Source of the DNA: an uncultured Pseudomonadota bacterium
Lineage (GTDB): Bacteria; Myxococcota_A; UBA796; SXON01
Length of the DNA stretch: 33,381 nucleotides
Assembly (NCBI GenBank): GCA_903891165.1
Contig: CAITDR010000636.1
Span: forward strand, 1-33,381
Direction: 5' to 3'
The position numbers were made by a program, and so were the translations under genes. Of the stretch, positions 1-8,128 are shown in pieces; the first letter of the stretch is position 1; every line of letters begins with the position of its first letter. Under the pieces are notes generated by a model. The model had not been told where the DNA came from. It made no database searches and saw nothing but the letters and a program-made list of their open reading frames with translations.

Positions 1-11
1 CGAGAAGAACA

Positions 12-1481
12 ATGATCGGGGCACTGTTGTGGGGGCTCCTGAGCTGCTCAGGCAGCCTTACGCCCATTTCTGGCTCCACCGTCCGCGTGGGCGCTGTGAA
101 GTTGCCGGCAACAGAGCTCGGGATCCATATCTTCAAGGATACTTCCGAGTGCTCTGGACGTGACGACGATGTGGACAAGGAGGAGGTCTGGTTCTGCGAT
201 CCCTGGGTGGACCGCGAGAGCGGCCAGGTGCGCTATGCCTTCCAGGCGCGGATCCAGGACGAGACCACCTGGCCGATGACCCTGACCGAGGCGGATCTGG
301 TGGTGACCCACCAGGGAACCCGCCTGGATCAAGCGGACTACAAGGTGGTGGGGCACAATCCGGTCACCCCGAGCCAGATGTTCATTCTCCTGATCGATAC
401 GTCAGGCTCGATGTCGCGCACCGATCCACCGTCGCAAACCACGCGTATCGAGCGGGTGCGTAAAGCGCTCTTGCGTAGCGACGTGATCGATGCCTTTTTC
501 CCCGGGGATGCCACCACGGCGGTGGTGCCGCTGGTCTTCTCCAGCGGCACCCCGGTGCCGATGTCTCCCAAGGTGGTCCTACGCACAAAAGCCGAGTACA
601 AAGAGACGATTGCTCAGCTCAATGTGGGCGCGGGCTACACACACCTGTACCGCTCTATCCGCTACGCAGCCACCGACCTGCTGGCACGCCCCGAGGTTTC
701 TCCCCTACTCCAAGGTCAGACGGCGCTGAGTCCCACGATCATCGCGCTGACGGACGGCTTCAACAACGAAGATGACTTGCGACCGCAAGCGGATCGGCGG
801 GCCGGAAAAGTGGATATCTGCGGGGATAATGCGCGCCGCCTCGAAGAGCTGGTGGTCGATCTCGACAAGCTGGCCAAGAGTGGCAGTGTACGCGCGCGTC
901 CGACCGTCTATACGGTGGGGCTGGGCCGGGCTGCCCGCCCACGGGCGACCGTTCCCAGTGCTTCGGACAGCAAAGAGGACCGTCTTCGGGTTTCGCCGCG
1001 GGCTCTCTGTGGAAATATGGAGCTTTCCCGCATTGACGGCGGTATCGAGGAGCGCGGGGTGGACAATGTGGCCATGGCCTGGATCGCCGCCGCGGGGCGG
1101 GGCCAGACCTACATCCGCAGCGATACCAGGGGTCTGGCCGAGGCTTTTAAGGGAGCGGCGGCCAAGCGCTACCGCTGGTTTGACATCCGCTATCAGGTCG
1201 GGCCCTTCTACCTGCGCCGCAGTTTTGACGCGGGCCTGCAATTTGTGTGGGGCGGGAAGGACGACGGCTCCCAGATCAGCCTGTACCCCAGTGCCTGGCT
1301 GGACGCGCCCCCTGGGGTGCCCCTGGAGGGCGTGTGGACGCGGGCCGCTCCCTTCAGCCGCACGGCGGTGCTGCTCTTCCCCATTCTCGGCTTCCTGGTC
1401 ACCATGAACTATCTGCCTTCGGCTTGGTTTAACCTGCTGCGGGTCTTCTTCTCGCGGGTGCGTCGCAAACGTCGTAGCTAG
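12..1481 (+). CDS. VWA domain-containing lipoprotein with C-terminal membrane segment
   Basis: 489 aa ORF; lipobox-like LLSC near N-terminus; MIDAS motif DTSGSMS in FILLIDTSGSMSRTD, later IIALTDG; hydrophobic C-terminal helix followed by RVRRKRRS. Confidence 0.85.
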   Translation: MIGALLWGLLSCSGSLTPISGSTVRVGAVKLPATELGIHIFKDTSECSGRDDDVDKEEVWFCDPWVDRESGQVRYAFQARIQDETTWPMTLTEADLVVTHQGTRLDQADYKVVGHNPVTPSQMFILLIDTSGSMSRTDPPSQTTRIERVRKALLRSDVIDAFFPGDATTAVVPLVFSSGTPVPMSPKVVLRTKAEYKETIAQLNVGAGYTHLYRSIRYAATDLLARPEVSPLLQGQTALSPTIIALTDGFNNEDDLRPQADRRAGKVDICGDNARRLEELVVDLDKLAKSGSVRARPTVYTVGLGRAARPRATVPSASDSKEDRLRVSPRALCGNMELSRIDGGIEERGVDNVAMAWIAAAGRGQTYIRSDTRGLAEAFKGAAAKRYRWFDIRYQVGPFYLRRSFDAGLQFVWGGKDDGSQISLYPSAWLDAPPGVPLEGVWTRAAPFSRTAVLLFPILGFLVTMNYLPSAWFNLLRVFFSRVRRKRRS

Positions 1482-1507
1482 ACGATTTTTTTCGGGAAGC
1501 TGTAAGG

Positions 1508-3781
1508 GTGCCCAGGTCGGGTCGTTCTCCTCCCGGGAGCCCCATGTCTGCAGCTTTGGCCCAGAAGTTGCAGGCCCGGCCTGCACACCGTAGATTCTCC
1601 GTGGGAGCCTGCTTGCCTCAAAAAATCGGCCGCTACGAAATTCTGTCTGCCCTTGGCGAAGGGCAGTACGGGAATGTGTGGCTGGCCGTAGGTGAGGTTC
1701 CCGGCCGCCATGGTCAGCCCGGCAAACGCCGCACGGTGGCGGTCAAAAGGCTGCGGGACGATGCCGATGCCGAGTCGCTGCGGCTCTTGGTTCAGGAATT
1801 TGCCCTGTTGGACCAGGTTAAACACCGCAGCATCGTGCGGGTCTACGAGTACCTTCCCACCGAGCGGGCGGTGGTGATGGAGGCGGTGCAGGGTCTGCCC
1901 CTGCGCGGGGTGATCGACGCATGCAACCAGGCCCGTGAGCCCATCCCCACCGAAGCTGTCATCGAGATGGTCTGCGAGATTGCCGACGGGCTCTACCAGG
2001 CCTACACCTCTCCGGGTGACAACGGCGAGCCGCTGGCCCTGGTACATCGGGATTTGAAGCCCGAAAATATCATGCTCACCCCCACCGGCGAGGTCAAGAT
2101 CCTGGACTTCGGTCTGGCGCGTGTGGGAAATGCCGAGTTTACCCGTGAAGATCCCCGGTGGATCAAGGGTACGCCCATCTACATGGCGCCCGAGCAGGCC
2201 CGTGGAGAAGAGCTGGATCATCGGGCGGATCTCTTTGCTTTGGGGCTGATCCTCTATGAGCTGTTGATGGGCCAGCCCGCCTATCAGGCACCACCGGGTG
2301 CAAAAGACCCGGCACAGGCCATGTATCAGGCGATCGAGCAGGGAGATCTGGCCGGTGCCCTGCACGAGCTGGGCAATCGCCTGCCGGCGGTGGGCCGGAT
2401 CATCACCCAGCTTCTGAACCCGCGCCCGCACCTGCGCTACCAGACCGGCCAGGATCTGCTGGTGGATCTGCGGCAGTTGTATCGGGATCGCTCGTCAAAC
2501 CTTAAGAATTTTTGTACATATTTTTTTGAGAGTATCCACCGACTGCCCGCGCAGCCGGAGCCGGACCCGGGAGCCCGTATGATGGACGAAAAAAGTCCTC
2601 GCAAGAGCATCGAAGAGAGACTGCGGGAAAAAGAGGCGGGGATTGCCGCTCCTCCGCCTCCTCCCCCGGCGCAGCCGCGCTCAGCCGGGATCGCCGTCGT
2701 ACGCCGTTCGGCCCCCGCTCCCGAACCCAGCCCTCCGCCTGCGCCTCCTCCCGCGCCCCCCCCGGTTGCGGCCGCCGCCCCGAAGTCCACGGCCGTACCT
2801 CCCCGTATCGTTCCGCGTACCGCCTCGGCCGCGCGGCCTGCTCCGAGTCCTGAAGAAGACGCACTTCCCTCCGTTCGTGGCGGTAAAAAACCTGCGGCCA
2901 CCCCCGCCCGCTCGGCGGACGAGCCGGGCATGCTGCAGATGAAGCCGCTGAGTGCCCTGCAGGACGAGGGGGAGCCCACCGTAGATCCCAGTGCCACGGC
3001 CTTTTTTGCCATTCCTGCCCCCAAGAGCCAGGCACCCAAGCCCTCCATTCCCGACGATCCTCCGCCGGTGTCGGGTGTTGGCGGCGGTGGCGCCATGGGG
3101 GGCCCTTCCACCATGGCCGGCCCTCCTCCCTCCACCATGGATCGCCCCGCCTACAGCCCGCCGGGGGCCATCGGCATGGGCTCAGCCAGCAGCCCGATGA
3201 TGACGGCCGCCGGGACCCCTTTTGGCGTAAACGGTCCGGCGCCCCAGGGCAATGCCAACCGCGAGCGGGACGTGGAGACCTCGCGGGTGTGGGTGTTGGT
3301 GGTGGGCATGTTTGCGATGATGTGCCTGTTGGCGATCACGGCGGTCGCTACCCTGATCCTGTTGCCAAAAACACAGGAAAAACCGACCGAACCGCCGCCA
3401 GTCGCGAAAAACGATCCGCCGCCTGAGGAGCCCCCGGAGGAGGAGCCGGTCGCCGTCGTTCAGCCCCAGCCCAGAAAGATCAGCGGAGGAGGGGGGGCGC
3501 CCAAACCCCCGGCCGAACCCAAGCCCCCTCCGGCGGCATCGGACAAGCTGACCATCAAGTTCCCTGGCTCCCCGGCTCCTTCTTCTCTGGAGCTGGTCTG
3601 TGATGGCGGCTACCGGAACCGGGCGACCGTACAGGGCGGCGCGGCGAATTTTTCGGGTGTACCCGGTGGGGCCTGTACACTCAGCCCCAAAGGGGGGGGG
3701 GTAGTCGCCAGCAATGCGCCGGTGAAAGCCGGCCGTACCTATACCTGTGAGATCCGTGGCTCGACGATGAACTGCAACTGA
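1508..3781 (+). CDS. Serine/threonine protein kinase, single-pass membrane, with Pro-rich linker and extracytoplasmic C-terminal domain
   Basis: IGRYEILSALGEGQYGNVWLA glycine loop, VAVKRL, HRDLKPENIM, DFGLAR, APEQARGEE; TM helix VWVLVVGMFAMMCLLAITAVATLILL. ORF opens at GTG 1508; ATG at 1544 (MSAALAQK) is an alternative start. Confidence 0.92.
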   Translation: MPRSGRSPPGSPMSAALAQKLQARPAHRRFSVGACLPQKIGRYEILSALGEGQYGNVWLAVGEVPGRHGQPGKRRTVAVKRLRDDADAESLRLLVQEFALLDQVKHRSIVRVYEYLPTERAVVMEAVQGLPLRGVIDACNQAREPIPTEAVIEMVCEIADGLYQAYTSPGDNGEPLALVHRDLKPENIMLTPTGEVKILDFGLARVGNAEFTREDPRWIKGTPIYMAPEQARGEELDHRADLFALGLILYELLMGQPAYQAPPGAKDPAQAMYQAIEQGDLAGALHELGNRLPAVGRIITQLLNPRPHLRYQTGQDLLVDLRQLYRDRSSNLKNFCTYFFESIHRLPAQPEPDPGARMMDEKSPRKSIEERLREKEAGIAAPPPPPPAQPRSAGIAVVRRSAPAPEPSPPPAPPPAPPPVAAAAPKSTAVPPRIVPRTASAARPAPSPEEDALPSVRGGKKPAATPARSADEPGMLQMKPLSALQDEGEPTVDPSATAFFAIPAPKSQAPKPSIPDDPPPVSGVGGGGAMGGPSTMAGPPPSTMDRPAYSPPGAIGMGSASSPMMTAAGTPFGVNGPAPQGNANRERDVETSRVWVLVVGMFAMMCLLAITAVATLILLPKTQEKPTEPPPVAKNDPPPEEPPEEEPVAVVQPQPRKISGGGGAPKPPAEPKPPPAASDKLTIKFPGSPAPSSLELVCDGGYRNRATVQGGAANFSGVPGGACTLSPKGGGVVASNAPVKAGRTYTCEIRGSTMNCN
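3692..3701 (+). repeat. Homopolymeric G10 tract inside kinase CDS
   Basis: Direct reading: ccccaaaGGGGGGGGGGtagtc, encoding PKGGGVV. Confidence 0.95.
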
Positions 3782-3836
3782 GGCCGGTGCCGGAGCCGGA
3801 CAGACAGGATAATCTGCCCCTCCATGCGGAGTATGG

Positions 3837-5783
3837 ATGTCCTTTTTGTGGTCGCTGCTGGTTGCCCTTACAGTGTTGCTGTCGCCCGCCCATGCGCAGG
3901 TGCCCGCCCCTGGGGCAGCCTGGGGCCCGGGTCCAGAAGTGGCGGCCGCTAAAGGGCCGGACACTTCTGCTGTTACTGAGGGGCGTGACAAAAAAAATGC
4001 CGAGCAGGCCGTCGCGGATGAAGAAGAGGAGCGCCGTCGCAAGGAGAAGCTTGCACGGGTGATTGTGCTCAAGTGGATGGGAACCACACCCGACTACCGC
4101 GATCAGACGGTGCAGCGGAATGTAAAGTCCCGTATTGTTCGCCCCGATGCCCAGTTTTTCCCCGAAGTAGACCTGTACCAGAACGGCCGTAAAGTGGGTG
4201 GCAACGTGGTGCCCGCTCAGCAGCCGGCGACGGTGCCCCCCCAGAACATCCAGCGGGTGCGCAGTGCCATCGACGAAGTTGCAGCCGTACCGTGGAATGC
4301 GATCAGTCCGGCAGATTGGGGTTTTAAAGCCCAGGATCTGCGCGCACTGGTAGAGCTGATCTGGTTTGTCGACCGGGTGGATCTGCGCGAGCCGCTCTTT
4401 CTGCTCTACGCGCAGATCGGGCGGGCAGCGGAGAACCAGAACCAGAACATCCCTCCCTTTTACGAAGAAGTGGGTCGGATCAACGTCAACTACTACTTCT
4501 ATATGGCGGCGGTGCTGGCCTACCAGGACCCCGCGCTGATGTCCAACCTCACCGACCAGGAGCTGAACGGCTCGATCTCCGGCTACCTCCAGCAGCTGCA
4601 GCAGGCGGCCTATCCCACCTTGAAGGTGGACTTTGAGCTGGAGGGAGAGGACTTCGATCTCGACACCTTCAAGTCCGAGTACAAGATCTACCTGAACGGG
4701 ATGGAAACCGAGCCCACCGATCAGGGGCAGATTGAGATCTTCCTGGGCCGCACCGACATCTACCTGCGTCGTAACGACAGCGGACACGGGATGTCGGAGC
4801 GCCTCGAAGTATCCAAGTTGGTGGACAAGATCTACTTCGTCCGCGAGACTGCGCGCAAGCGTATGGGCTACGACTTTATCGAGCAGTTGTTTCTGCATCC
4901 CAACGAGTGTACGCCGGCGCTGGATGGCGATATCCTGAACTATCTGTCGATCTACGCCAAGATTCATGAGAAGGCGGAGATCTACATTGCGGTGCCTCAG
5001 AAAGGCAACCCCAACTCGGTGTGGGTGTGGCGTTGGGATCGTCCTTCCGCCTCCCTGCAGCTGGTAGGTGGCGGAAATGATGGCTTCCCGGTGCGTTTTG
5101 CGCTGGTGCTGTCAGGCGGGGTCATGTTCAACAGCCTGAACATCGGCTACGATCCCACCCGGATTGTGCAGGGGCCAGACGGCGAGATCACCTTTGGTGA
5201 TCCGTCCAATTTCGGAGAGTCGGCGAAGAACGCCTTCGACTTCGAGAACGAGCCGGTGACCATCCCGCTCAACATCGAGCTGCGCGGCCACTACAACCGC
5301 CTGATGGTGGTCATTGGCGGAGAGTTCGGCTTCAACGCCAAACCTGAAGAGGCACCCTGGGTAGAGCGCTACTATCTGCACGGCCGCAGCAAGGACGAGG
5401 CCGATGTGGTGAAGGAGGACTGCGAGACCAGCGCAAATGGCTGTTCCGAGGTCTACAATGTCGTAAAGATCAACCGCGACCTCTACCTGGGTGCGGCGGT
5501 GGTGCTGGGCCGCGATGCGGGCATCGGCCTGGGGCCGCGGATCGGCTTCCGGGCGGGCTGGACCAACGTGCCCCATGCCGTGCAGGCGACGGGCCACTTC
5601 GGCTGGACCCTGGACGCTCCCGGTGTCGGCAACCTGGGCGAGCGGGTGCGCCCCTTCCTGGATGTGGACGCCCGCATCGGCGGCTCCTTCCCGCTCAAAA
5701 ACAGCATTGTGCTGGATGGAAGCGACAGCTACCGCGTGGGTTTGATCTATGGCCTGATGGGTGGTATCGGTACCACCTTCTGA
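3837..5783 (+). CDS. Hypothetical exported protein, possible outer-membrane C-terminal domain
   Basis: 648 aa ORF; signal peptide MSFLWSLLVALTVLLSPAHAQ; GGAG Shine-Dalgarno 5 nt before ATG; terminal Phe (GLMGGIGTTF) resembling a beta-barrel end. Confidence 0.8.
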   Translation: MSFLWSLLVALTVLLSPAHAQVPAPGAAWGPGPEVAAAKGPDTSAVTEGRDKKNAEQAVADEEEERRRKEKLARVIVLKWMGTTPDYRDQTVQRNVKSRIVRPDAQFFPEVDLYQNGRKVGGNVVPAQQPATVPPQNIQRVRSAIDEVAAVPWNAISPADWGFKAQDLRALVELIWFVDRVDLREPLFLLYAQIGRAAENQNQNIPPFYEEVGRINVNYYFYMAAVLAYQDPALMSNLTDQELNGSISGYLQQLQQAAYPTLKVDFELEGEDFDLDTFKSEYKIYLNGMETEPTDQGQIEIFLGRTDIYLRRNDSGHGMSERLEVSKLVDKIYFVRETARKRMGYDFIEQLFLHPNECTPALDGDILNYLSIYAKIHEKAEIYIAVPQKGNPNSVWVWRWDRPSASLQLVGGGNDGFPVRFALVLSGGVMFNSLNIGYDPTRIVQGPDGEITFGDPSNFGESAKNAFDFENEPVTIPLNIELRGHYNRLMVVIGGEFGFNAKPEEAPWVERYYLHGRSKDEADVVKEDCETSANGCSEVYNVVKINRDLYLGAAVVLGRDAGIGLGPRIGFRAGWTNVPHAVQATGHFGWTLDAPGVGNLGERVRPFLDVDARIGGSFPLKNSIVLDGSDSYRVGLIYGLMGGIGTTF

Positions 5784-5810
5784 TCAGCAGGATCTATAGA
5801 AAAAACCGAT

Positions 5811-5842
5811 GAAGCCCTCTGAGCCAACGCTCAGGGGGCTTC
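5811..5842 (-). terminator. Rho-independent terminator of the minus-strand lipoprotein gene, located between convergent genes
   Basis: GAAGCCCTCTGAG-ccaacg-CTCAGGGGGCTTC (13-bp stem, one G-T wobble); on the minus strand it is followed by ATCGGTTTTTT. Confidence 0.85.
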
Positions 5843-6598
5843 GTAGCCATTGACGTGGGCTTCGGTGCCGTAGTAGTAGTCCAGAGTGCCCTTGATAAGC
5901 TCGTTTTCGAGCAACTCTTCGGTGGCGATGTCGTCCACGATGGTCTTCAGGCGGCTCCAGGAGCCGTTGTACCAGAGTACACCGTCTTCGTGCGGCTGCC
6001 AGATCTCGATGGTGAAGCCACACAGGATGCCGTTGTTCCCATCTTCGCCAAAGCCGGCTTTGGGGACCACACTGCGGGCGATCATCGTCGGCTCGCCATT
6101 CACATCGACCCAGCGGTAGTCCTTGAACATGTTGTAGGGGATGATGATGCCGAAGGGGCCGCTCTTTTCGATGGCATTGTCGGTCAGCATGTCGCTGCCG
6201 TCCATAAAGCCGTCCTCACCCTCCAAAAAGGTGCGCAGCCAGGTCTTGTAGCTTTTTTCGGCGAAGCTCTGGTCTTCTTCCATCGCGCCGCCTGCGTACA
6301 TGTCCACGGTGCCGTCCACCACGTCCAGCACCCCGGCCCCACCGGTAATGCCCAGGTCCGAGCAGTGCTCCATGTCCCGTTCCAGACCCTTCACCGTGTC
6401 TTCGTCGATGGAGTCAAAGCCCCAGCCCTTGTTTTCCGGGGTGGGGTTGCTGTTGAGCCAGTCCATAAGCGCGGTAATGTGGGTGCCTTCGTCTTCGGCA
6501 TCGAAGTTTTTCAAGGCGGCCCGCGATAGCTCGTCCAGGTTGGGGGGGACGGCTTCGGGAGCAGGCTTACAGGCGACGAGCAGAAGGAAAGTGACCAT
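5831..6598 (-). CDS. Hypothetical lipoprotein
   Basis: Lipoprotein signal MVTFLLLVACKPAPE; ORF extends to ATG at 6622, but a start at 6598 places TATGCT 6 nt upstream and leaves a standard lipoprotein signal. Confidence 0.75.
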   Translation of the reverse strand: MVTFLLLVACKPAPEAVPPNLDELSRAALKNFDAEDEGTHITALMDWLNSNPTPENKGWGFDSIDEDTVKGLERDMEHCSDLGITGGAGVLDVVDGTVDMYAGGAMEEDQSFAEKSYKTWLRTFLEGEDGFMDGSDMLTDNAIEKSGPFGIIIPYNMFKDYRWVDVNGEPTMIARSVVPKAGFGEDGNNGILCGFTIEIWQPHEDGVLWYNGSWSRLKTIVDDIATEELLENELIKGTLDYYYGTEAHVNGYEAP

Positions 6599-6658
6599 CC
6601 GGTAAGCATAGCACATCGCCACGGCCAGCGGAGCGGGACCGCAACCCTGTAGTCCAGC

Positions 6659-8128
6659 TTACTTTTTTCCGAAGAGGCGGGCGAAAAATCCGGGTTTCGC
6701 CTCTTCCTTGCCCTCGGCACGGCTCTGCTCCAGTCGCTTCATCTCCCGCACCGCGTCGGGGTTGCTGGGCTTGATCTGCAGGGCCTTGATGAAGGCGCGG
6801 CGTGCAGCGGGATCGTCGCCACGGATGCGGTGTATGAGTCCCATGAGGACCCATACATTATCCAGGTTATCACGCTCTTTCAGTACATCCCGCATACTCT
6901 CCAGGCCCGCACTTGCGGCCAAATCATCCTTGCCCGCGAACATGCGGTAGCGGGTGTAGCCGAGGTAGGCCTTGAACTCCAGCTCCTCGGGGACCAGCTC
7001 CATGGCCTTGGTGAACAGCTCGTTGGCCTGGGCGATACGGCCGCTGTTCAGCTCGGTGACACCGCGCTTGAACAGGCCTTCTCCCTCCAGAATTGCCGCG
7101 ACCTTCTCGGTGGCCTTTTCGTCCTCGGTCTTCTCGCCCCGGATCACCTTGGCAATGTACGCTTCCCGCTTACTGTCATCTCCTAAAATTTCCCAGGCTG
7201 CGCGGGCCTTATCAAAAAGCTCGGTGGCTTGGCTCTGCACTTCGTCGGGGGCGTCCACGAAGCGATCCGGATGGAGATCGCGGGCCAGCGCGAAGTAGGT
7301 TTTGCGCATGCTGTCCGGACTGTCATCCCAGCGCACGCCCAGAATTCCAAAGTGGTCGGCTGCAGTGCGGATACGTTCCTGATGGGCTCCGAACCATTTT
7401 TTGGGGGGCGCGGGGGGGGCGGCGATGTCCTCGTCGAACAGGTTGCTCAGGTCTCGGTTGGAGGTCTTGGCTTTTGTGGGCTCCGGACGCTTGGGCAGTG
7501 CGGTCTCCCAGCCGCCGGGGAAAAAGCCGGTGGGGGAGGGAGCGGCTTCAGGGGAGCCGACAATGCTGCTCAGGGTGGTGGCTTTGCCGGAGTCTACGAC
7601 CACACCAAGCGCAAAAGCGAGGCGAAAGGCACGATCCAGATCGGCGGGAGGGGCGGGGGCGAAGGAGACCACCTCGTCCAGGTCGCGGGTCCCATCCAAT
7701 TCCCAGAGGTAGGCGCGGAGCGCTTCGTCGAGGGGAAAGCGCTGCAACAGGGGTGCAGTGACGACGCGGGGATAGCTGCCGGAGGGGGGAGGGGGGAGCA
7801 GATCCGCCACCCGATGCAGGAGACCGTAGATGTCCTCCGGTTCCCGACCTGGAGCGGGACCGGGACCAAAACGGGCTTCTCCCTCGCTCTCTCCCAGAAA
7901 ACCGCGCAGGCGGGTCTCGGCCACCCGCAGCCGCAGCTCGTCGCCGGTGATGCCGCCCAACTTTTCAGACACCCGCTCGGGGGTTTCGCTCTTCAGGTTG
8001 GAATAGCAAAAAACAAGCTCTCCCTTTTCGAAGAAAAACATCCGCTTGCGTTTGTCGTTCTGCCAGGAGAGTACTCCTGTAGAAGCCTCTTTGACCGCCC
8101 GGATGACCAGATCGATGTCCCGACTCAT
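6659..8128 (-). CDS. DUF4388-like N-terminal, DnaJ J-domain and TPR protein
   Basis: STGVLSWQNDKRKRMFFFEKGELVFCYS (DUF4388/PatA-like); DHFGILGVRWDDSPDSMRKTYFALARDLHPDRF with HPD motif; C-terminal TPRs. Confidence 0.85.
   Translation of the reverse strand: MSRDIDLVIRAVKEASTGVLSWQNDKRKRMFFFEKGELVFCYSNLKSETPERVSEKLGGITGDELRLRVAETRLRGFLGESEGEARFGPGPAPGREPEDIYGLLHRVADLLPPPPSGSYPRVVTAPLLQRFPLDEALRAYLWELDGTRDLDEVVSFAPAPPADLDRAFRLAFALGVVVDSGKATTLSSIVGSPEAAPSPTGFFPGGWETALPKRPEPTKAKTSNRDLSNLFDEDIAAPPAPPKKWFGAHQERIRTAADHFGILGVRWDDSPDSMRKTYFALARDLHPDRFVDAPDEVQSQATELFDKARAAWEILGDDSKREAYIAKVIRGEKTEDEKATEKVAAILEGEGLFKRGVTELNSGRIAQANELFTKAMELVPEELEFKAYLGYTRYRMFAGKDDLAASAGLESMRDVLKERDNLDNVWVLMGLIHRIRGDDPAARRAFIKALQIKPSNPDAVREMKRLEQSRAEGKEEAKPGFFARLFGKK

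Noticed and set aside
1483-1494. T7 tract after the VWA stop as an intrinsic terminator
   Set aside because: Preceding stem is only about 4 bp (CGTC/GACG); too weak, and the kinase gene begins at once.
1478-2431. 317-aa minus-strand ORF
   Set aside because: Antisense to the kinase catalytic domain.
2640-2800. Pro/Ala-rich near-repetitive DNA
   Set aside because: Ordinary kinase juxtamembrane linker, not a DNA repeat element.
3681-4967. 428-aa minus-strand ORF
   Set aside because: Antisense to the signal-peptide protein with good Shine-Dalgarno; high-GC shadow frame.
5760-5777. GGTGGTA-tcgg-TACCACC hairpin
   Set aside because: Lies within the last codons of the CDS (GGIGTT) and no T-tract follows; probably codon-driven.
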